Assembly (NCBI GenBank): GCA_900314375.1
Contig: OMVC01000134.1
Span: 1 to 10,574, forward strand
Length of the DNA: 10,574 nucleotides
Direction of reading: 5' to 3'
Source: an uncultured bacterium
Lineage (GTDB): Bacteria > Cyanobacteriota > Vampirovibrionia > Gastranaerophilales > Gastranaerophilaceae
A program made the translations under genes and the position numbers. The notes under the pieces were generated by a model. The model was not told the origin of the DNA. It saw only the letters and a list, made by a program, of their open reading frames with translations, and ran no database searches. Position 1 is the first letter of the stretch, and each line of letters opens with the position of its first letter. Positions 6,837 to 10,574 of the stretch are shown here, in pieces.

Positions 6837-8417
6837 CTAATTCTGCGGAATAAACATATCTATCTTGTGATTTGCCCACTCGCCGTTTGTACCGCCATAG
6901 ATTATAATTCTACCGTCAGATAATTTTATGGCTTTTCCATTTGCACGAATTGTTTTTCTTTTTGAATTTACGGGAGATAATTTTTTTGTTTTTACATCAT
7001 AAATATAAGCGCGTTTACTGTATTGTTTGTTTTTATATCCGACAACAAGCAGCAATTTGTTATCAGCAACCTGCATTATCGAATCATACGACACTTTTGA
7101 CCCATTTGGAATATTCTCATTAGAAATCACTTTAAAATCATTCGTATCAATAACTACAACGCTTGGTCTTCCCATAAGATATACGCGTTCAACAATTATC
7201 AATTCCCTGTTATCATTTAGAAACACATTATCAGGTGTTGAAGAACGCGAATATAAATTTTTATTTCTACCATCAATTACGTATCTTAATTTTTTAGTAA
7301 ATGTTTTACTATTTTTATCAAATATATCAATGCCTAAAACAAGTTCCCTTGCATGATTTTGTTCAATATTTCCGACAATCGCGAATTCATTGTCATTCAA
7401 TTTTATTATCTTGGGTTCTGTATACCCGTCAGGCAAATCCGATATTTTCGTAATCGCACGATTTTTATATATATAAGCTTGTTTGCTATGTCCTGCGCCG
7501 CCTAAGATAAGCATTCTATCATCATCTAAAGGATATAAACTCATTGCAAAATTAATATCTAATTCATAATCCCCAATGTTTTCAAGCGAAAAATTGTTCA
7601 AATTAAGTATTTTTATATTGACACTTTTGTTAGATTTTTCATCAGTTTTTTTCGGAGTCAGAATAAACATTTCTTTATCGTTAAGCTTTGCAAGATAAGT
7701 ATACTCCGCTTTCTCAAATGCAAGCATCCCGTTTTTAATGTTTTTTGTAATCGTATCAATCGTATAATATTGGGACAAAGCAGGATATATGACAAGTAAT
7801 TTTCCCTTTTCATATTCGGAAACAGGCAAATTGTCAGATACTGTTATCGGTGTTTTTATAGTATCAAAACGTCCTTTTTCATAAATAAAATATGTTACGA
7901 TATTTGTTGTAATAACTGCTAAAACAATTATGCACACCATAATTTCAGGCGATTTTATAAAAATATTTTCAAAAAAATCAACAATTTTTTGGGTGTATTT
8001 ATTTGTTGATAAAAGCTTAATAATACCAACAAATACCAAATTCACGATATAACCGAATAAAAGTACAAAAATAAATTCAATAATTACAAAAATTAAAAGC
8101 TTTATAAATATCAAAATCGGTATCAACATGGTCTGCTTAACCAAAGCGCCGAAAAAAATAAAAAGCATCTTGCAGAAATATAATGCGACATAAAGACCTG
8201 CGAATTTGATAAACCAGCCAAAGCGCATAATATTTTTATTGTTCAATGTATACAAAAATATAGGTGCAAAAACCCCTATAATACGCGCAAGCATAGCGTT
8301 TTCAAAAGGCAGCAGCGTTATAATAAATGCCAAACACCCAAGCCATCTCCAATCCGAAACGAAATCTTTCCAAAAGCCGGTTGACCAAAAGACATCTTCA
8401 TCTTTCCCTAATTCCAT
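6837..8417 (-). CDS. Multi-pass membrane protein with Kelch-like C-terminal half
   Basis: This 526-aa protein is not a family I can name. Residues 1-180 hold about five to six hydrophobic segments (roughly 25-57 as a pair, 65-92, 96-136 and 158-178), with the basic stretch KNIMRFGWFIK between them. From about 200 to 526 there is a soluble region with degenerate Kelch/beta-propeller-like blades: LDDDRMLILGG (297-307), LNDNEFAIVGN (340-350), LNDNRELIIVE (400-410), VADNKLLLVVG (450-460) and LSDGRIIIYGG (499-509), each followed by a Y/I-rich strand. The spacing of about 50 residues fits a propeller of six or so blades. The C-terminal position of the soluble half suggests a propeller exposed on one face of the membrane; the side is uncertain. 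AGGAG (8424-8428) precedes the start. It lies 25 nt after ychF and is probably co-transcribed. There are no enzymatic motifs. Confidence 0.75.
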   Translation of the reverse strand: MELGKDEDVFWSTGFWKDFVSDWRWLGCLAFIITLLPFENAMLARIIGVFAPIFLYTLNNKNIMRFGWFIKFAGLYVALYFCKMLFIFFGALVKQTMLIPILIFIKLLIFVIIEFIFVLLFGYIVNLVFVGIIKLLSTNKYTQKIVDFFENIFIKSPEIMVCIIVLAVITTNIVTYFIYEKGRFDTIKTPITVSDNLPVSEYEKGKLLVIYPALSQYYTIDTITKNIKNGMLAFEKAEYTYLAKLNDKEMFILTPKKTDEKSNKSVNIKILNLNNFSLENIGDYELDINFAMSLYPLDDDRMLILGGAGHSKQAYIYKNRAITKISDLPDGYTEPKIIKLNDNEFAIVGNIEQNHARELVLGIDIFDKNSKTFTKKLRYVIDGRNKNLYSRSSTPDNVFLNDNRELIIVERVYLMGRPSVVVIDTNDFKVISNENIPNGSKVSYDSIMQVADNKLLLVVGYKNKQYSKRAYIYDVKTKKLSPVNSKRKTIRANGKAIKLSDGRIIIYGGTNGEWANHKIDMFIPQN

Positions 8418-8442
8418 AATTTACTCCTGAATATTTGCAAAA

Positions 8443-9540
8443 TTACAGCGCAAATCTAAAATGTGCCAAATCACCATCTTGCATTACATAATCTTTGCCT
8501 TCAAGACGGGTAACCCCTTTTTCCTTGCAAGCATTGTATGAACCGAGTTCAATAAAATCTTTGCAAGGGGTAATTTCTGCTCGGATAAATCCTTTTTCAA
8601 AATCTGTATGTATAACACCTGCTGCTTGCGGAGCCTTTGTACCGGCAGTTATCGTCCAAGCTCGAACTTCTTTTTCTCCTGCGGTTATGAATGTTCTTAA
8701 TTTCAGTAACGAATAAACTGATTTAATCATACGATTAATGCCGCTATCTTCTATACCCAAATCATTCAAATACTCTTTTGCTTCATCAGCACCCAACTCT
8801 GCCAATTCTTCTTCTATTTTCGCAGAAATAATAACCATTTCAGCGCCATGTTCTTTTGCGTATTCCCCGACTTTTCGTGTATAGTCGTTTCCGTCTTTTA
8901 AATCGTATTCGGAAACATTGGAACAATATATTACAGGTTTAACCGACATCAAATTAAGAGCCTTCACAACAGGAATTTCATCTTCTTCAAAATGTTCGTT
9001 AATGTTGATAAATGTGCAGTCTTGCAGCAATTCGGTCAATTTTGTTAAAACATTATTTTCTAAAACTGCTGCTTTATCTCCTCCTTTTGCGGATTTTGAA
9101 ATTCTTGCCTGACGACGTTCAACTGATGCCAAATCCGCCAATGCTAATTCGGTATTTATCGTTTCTATATCACTGATCGGGTCAACCTTTCCTTCAACAT
9201 GAATTGTATTAGGGTCATCAAAACATCTTACAACTTGAATGATTGCATCGACCTCTCTTATATTTTGTAAAAATTGGTTACCCAAGCCTTCGCCTTTGCT
9301 CGCACCCTTTACCAAGCCTGCAATATCAACAAACTCAATAGCTGTCGGGATGATGTTTTCTGTTTTACATAATTTTGCAAGAATAGGTAAACGTTCATCA
9401 GGAACTTCTACAACTCCAATATTTGGCTCAATCGTACAAAACGGATAATTCGCACTCTGCGCGTTTCTTGTACTTGTTAAAGCATTGAATAACGTTGATT
9501 TCCCCACATTCGGCAAGCCGACAATACCTGTTCTTAACAT
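8443..9540 (-). CDS. ychF: Redox-regulated ATPase YchF (Obg family)
   Basis: This 365-aa protein has the full family length. G1 is GLPNVGKSTLFN (8-19), DIAG is at 72-75, and the G4 position reads SNVSE (207-211) instead of NKxD, the change that makes YchF prefer ATP over GTP. ISAKIEEELAEL (238-249) follows, and the C-terminal TGS domain spans about 283-365 (FITAGEKEVRAWTI, GFIRAEI, GDLAHFRFAL). Cys35 in NYPFCTIEPN is at the conserved position linked to redox control in other bacteria. YchF binds ribosomes and takes part in stress responses and translation. An AAGGAAAT Shine-Dalgarno and a good upstream promoter are visible. It is the first gene of a two-gene unit with the membrane/Kelch-like protein. 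Confidence 0.97.
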   Translation of the reverse strand: MLRTGIVGLPNVGKSTLFNALTSTRNAQSANYPFCTIEPNIGVVEVPDERLPILAKLCKTENIIPTAIEFVDIAGLVKGASKGEGLGNQFLQNIREVDAIIQVVRCFDDPNTIHVEGKVDPISDIETINTELALADLASVERRQARISKSAKGGDKAAVLENNVLTKLTELLQDCTFININEHFEEDEIPVVKALNLMSVKPVIYCSNVSEYDLKDGNDYTRKVGEYAKEHGAEMVIISAKIEEELAELGADEAKEYLNDLGIEDSGINRMIKSVYSLLKLRTFITAGEKEVRAWTITAGTKAPQAAGVIHTDFEKGFIRAEITPCKDFIELGSYNACKEKGVTRLEGKDYVMQDGDLAHFRFAL

Positions 9541-9570
9541 TTATATTTCCTTCTTTTTGTCTAAATCCAT

Positions 9571-9598
9571 ATTATAATTCTACCCCAAACGATTGCAA
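9571..9598 (-). promoter_or_regulatory. Sigma-70-type promoter of ychF
   Basis: On the minus strand, TTGCAA (9593-9598) is followed after 16 bp by a perfect TATAAT (9571-9576), about 30 bp before the ychF ATG. This is the best-matching promoter in the window. Confidence 0.6.
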
Positions 9599-9673
9599 AA
9601 ATCATTATTGAAAATTTGTAAATTTATGTTAATCTAATAAGAAAAACTTTAAAGTTTCCATTAAAATAACCGT

Positions 9674-9679
9674 TATAAT
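9674..9679 (+). promoter_or_regulatory. Candidate -10 element for the 68-aa ORF
   Basis: A perfect TATAAT lies 25 nt before the ATG at 9705. No convincing -35 is seen at 16-18 bp spacing. Confidence 0.4.
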
Positions 9680-9704
9680 ATGGGTGAGAAAATAGAGAAC
9701 ATTT

Positions 9705-9911
9705 ATGGAATATAAAAAATTAATAACTGAAGAAGAATACAACCAAATGATGGGTACTAATAATCTGCAAACATTTCAACCTACCTGTCATAAGGTTAAA
9801 GACCTTATGAAAAATTATAGAGAAGAATTTAAGATAAATCAAAAGGTTATGTTCAATTTTCTCACCGTAAAAGATTACACTAATACCCTAAAAAGCCAGC
9901 ACGGTGGCTAA
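9705..9911 (+). CDS. Unrecognised 68-aa protein
   Basis: This small, Lys/Asn/Gln-rich soluble protein begins MEYKKLITEEEYNQMMG and ends KSQHGG, with no signal peptide, membrane segment or known motif. The N-terminal half looks helical; one Cys and one His are close together (TCHK at 27-30). A TATAAT stands 25 nt upstream, but the ribosome site (AGAGAAC) is weak. No gene overlaps it on the other strand and its composition resembles its neighbours, so a real gene is more likely than chance. It is divergent from ychF and probably transcribed alone. No terminator is evident after it. Function unknown. Confidence 0.55.
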   Translation: MEYKKLITEEEYNQMMGTNNLQTFQPTCHKVKDLMKNYREEFKINQKVMFNFLTVKDYTNTLKSQHGG

Positions 9912-9942
9912 CCCAAAATGCTTTAAAATTCACATTCTTTCT

Positions 9943-9956
9943 CCATTTTTCACTTT
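9943..9956 (-). repeat. Degenerate match to the heptamer array at 6722-6735
   Basis: Read on the minus strand, AAAGTGAAAAATGG matches AAAGTTGAAAATGG of the 6715-6742 array at 12 of 14 positions. It is short and AT-rich, so chance is possible. Confidence 0.3.
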
Positions 9957-9959
9957 GTT

Positions 9960-9990
9960 TGCACTGTGCATTATGTAACGATATGTTACA
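9960..9990. promoter_or_regulatory. Pair of inverted repeats, operator-like
   Basis: TGCAC-T-GTGCA (9960-9970) is followed three bases later by TGTAAC-GATAT-GTTACA (9974-9990); both are perfect palindromes. The second ends five bases before a TATAAT, so a protein bound there would block that promoter. A ribbon-helix-helix regulator gene starts 101 bases downstream, making autoregulation a reasonable guess. Confidence 0.5.
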
Positions 9991-9995
9991 GAATA

Positions 9996-10001
9996 TATAA
10001 T
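9996..10001 (+). promoter_or_regulatory. Candidate -10 element for the ribbon-helix-helix operon
   Basis: A perfect TATAAT lies directly after the second palindrome. The -35 region falls inside the palindrome and matches consensus poorly, as in promoters that need an activator or are covered by a repressor. The leader would be about 85 nt, AT-rich and without an evident hairpin. Confidence 0.4.
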
Positions 10002-10091
10002 TATTCAATAAATTTTAGCAATTTTTTAAAAATAAATAACTTTATATAGATGTCGGGGAAAATACAATAGGGAAAAATAAAGGAGAAAAAT

Positions 10092-10280
10092 ATGGCAAGA
10101 GTATTAATTTCAATGCCGGAAAAATTTTTAGATGAAATTGATTCGGTAGCTTCAACAGAAAATCGTACACGCTCTGAACTCATCAGAGAAGCATTAAGAA
10201 CATATATGTATCGCAACCAATTAAGAAATTCTAAAACTTCAGCAGCTAATGCAAAGATTTTAGACACTCTGCTTGGATAG
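10092..10280 (+). CDS. Ribbon-helix-helix (CopG/MetJ/Arc-type) transcriptional regulator
   Basis: This 62-aa DNA-binding protein has the standard RHH fold: a beta strand RVLISM (3-8) that would lie in the major groove of the dimer's operator, helix A (about 10-21, EKFLDEIDSVAS), and helix B (about 27-41, RSELIREALRTYMYR) with the RSELIREALR signature. After the fold is a 20-residue tail ending SAANAKILDTLLG. Such proteins are dimeric repressors, often autoregulatory or antitoxins. A strong AGGAG (10081-10085) fixes the start. A palindrome-bearing candidate promoter is upstream, and a 54-aa gene follows after 35 nt. The tail of that protein resembles this one, so the two may work together. No toxin of a known family is visible, and the target genes are unknown. 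Confidence 0.9.
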   Translation: MARVLISMPEKFLDEIDSVASTENRTRSELIREALRTYMYRNQLRNSKTSAANAKILDTLLG

Positions 10281-10315
10281 CAATACAAAAAAGCATTATA
10301 TAGGGGAATGGGAAA

Positions 10316-10480
10316 ATGGAAAAAGAATATCAAATGACAACCGTATTAAAATACGTTGAAATTCTTGACGAAGATTTATCATTTAAAGAAAAGAAAATTC
10401 GTGATTCTGTTCTTCGTTATATAAAAAGAATGAAGAAATCTGATGCCAATGCAGTTTTCTTGGAAAAATTATTGGCATAA
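10316..10480 (+). CDS. Unrecognised 54-aa protein downstream of the RHH regulator
   Basis: This short ORF (MEKEYQMTTVLKYV to FLEKLLA) is preceded by G-rich ribosome-binding sequence (AGGGG at 10302-10306 and GGG at 10310-10312) and starts 35 nt after the RHH stop, so it is probably the second gene of the same transcript. The protein is soluble, mostly helical and slightly basic, with no signal or membrane segment. Its last 13 residues, SDANAVFLEKLLA, match the end of the RHH protein (SAANAKILDTLLG) at 7 positions. Its helix IRDSVLRYIKR (28-38) aligns without gaps with helix B of the RHH protein (IREALRTYMYR, 31-41). It may be a diverged RHH relative that lacks a clear DNA-contacting strand, or a partner that shares a binding or degradation tail. 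A terminator lies 60 nt downstream. Function unknown. Confidence 0.65.
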   Translation: MEKEYQMTTVLKYVEILDEDLSFKEKKIRDSVLRYIKRMKKSDANAVFLEKLLA

Positions 10481-10540
10481 TAATAAGCTCAACGGATAAA
10501 GTTTTTTCTCACAAGGTAAAATGGTTAATAGAAAGTATCA

Positions 10541-10574
10541 AAAAAAGACTTGAACAAAAGTTCAGGTCTTTTTT
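10541..10574 (+). terminator. Intrinsic terminator of the small-gene operon
   Basis: Arms 10541-10555 and 10560-10574 pair over 15 bp with one G-T wobble, around an AAAA loop. The left arm starts with A6 and the right arm ends in T6, at the window's last base. The symmetric A and T tracts would let it work on both strands. Confidence 0.88.

Noticed and set aside
6726..6923. 65-codon plus-strand ORF running through copy 2 of the repeat into the 3' end of the Kelch-like gene
   Set aside because: It consists of the repeat element plus antisense of a well-supported gene, and has no ribosome site.
9894..9909. Hairpin AGCCA/TGGCT over the end of the 68-aa ORF as a terminator
   Set aside because: The stem is only 5 bp, and no T-run follows.
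10001..10333. 110-codon minus-strand ORF opposite the RHH gene
   Set aside because: It is fully antisense to a gene with a strong Shine-Dalgarno and a clear fold; composition is hydrophobic and unpatterned.
10092..10480. Toxin-antitoxin module (RHH antitoxin plus small toxin)
   Set aside because: The 54-aa protein resembles no known toxin such as RelE/ParE, MazF, PIN or HipA, is shorter than most of them, and shares sequence with the RHH protein. The order alone is not enough.

Overview
The window is AT-rich (roughly one third G+C by eye) and densely coded. Genes sit on both strands, spacers are short, and several genes overlap or nearly abut. The content is that of an ordinary bacterial chromosome: EngB, YchF, a Xer-type recombinase, a family-4 uracil-DNA glycosylase and an AGCS amino-acid symporter. 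The low G+C, the 2-hydroxyacyl-CoA-dehydratase-activase relative (DUF2229) and the REP-like intergenic repeats would fit an anaerobic gut bacterium, either a Gastranaerophilales/Vampirovibrionota member or a low-GC Bacillota. This placement is inference; no rRNA or tRNA is present to settle it.

Layout. 1-666 (+) is the 3' end of a DUF2229 protein, ending at a bidirectional terminator (665-697). Facing it is a minus-strand cluster transcribed from about 3680 down to 719: an unrecognised 83-aa protein, engB (TAATG overlap), an AGCS Na+/alanine-type symporter, and a family-4 uracil-DNA glycosylase. Upstream of it, on the same strand and separated by a terminator, is a 600-aa exported TPR protein (3774-5576). 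A 90-bp divergent promoter region separates that gene from a XerC/D tyrosine recombinase (5667-6581, +).

The 255-bp gap at 6582-6836, between convergent genes, is made almost entirely of repeat material: a 9-bp direct repeat, two copies of a G/C-rich hairpin element, and four tandem heptamers. Next comes a minus-strand pair, ychF (8443-9540) followed by a multi-pass membrane protein with a Kelch-like C-terminal half (6837-8417). The right end (9541-10574) is a plus-strand region of small genes: an orphan 68-aa ORF, an inverted-repeat pair inside a candidate promoter, a 62-aa ribbon-helix-helix regulator and a 54-aa ORF, ending at a strong terminator hairpin.

No gap without a gene exceeds 300 bases. 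No mobile element, CRISPR, tRNA or rRNA was seen. Most of the window is housekeeping. The least explained part is the right end: the ribbon-helix-helix protein and the 54-aa protein after it share a C-terminal 13-residue motif and a matching preceding helix, and the transcript appears to start at a palindromic, operator-like site.
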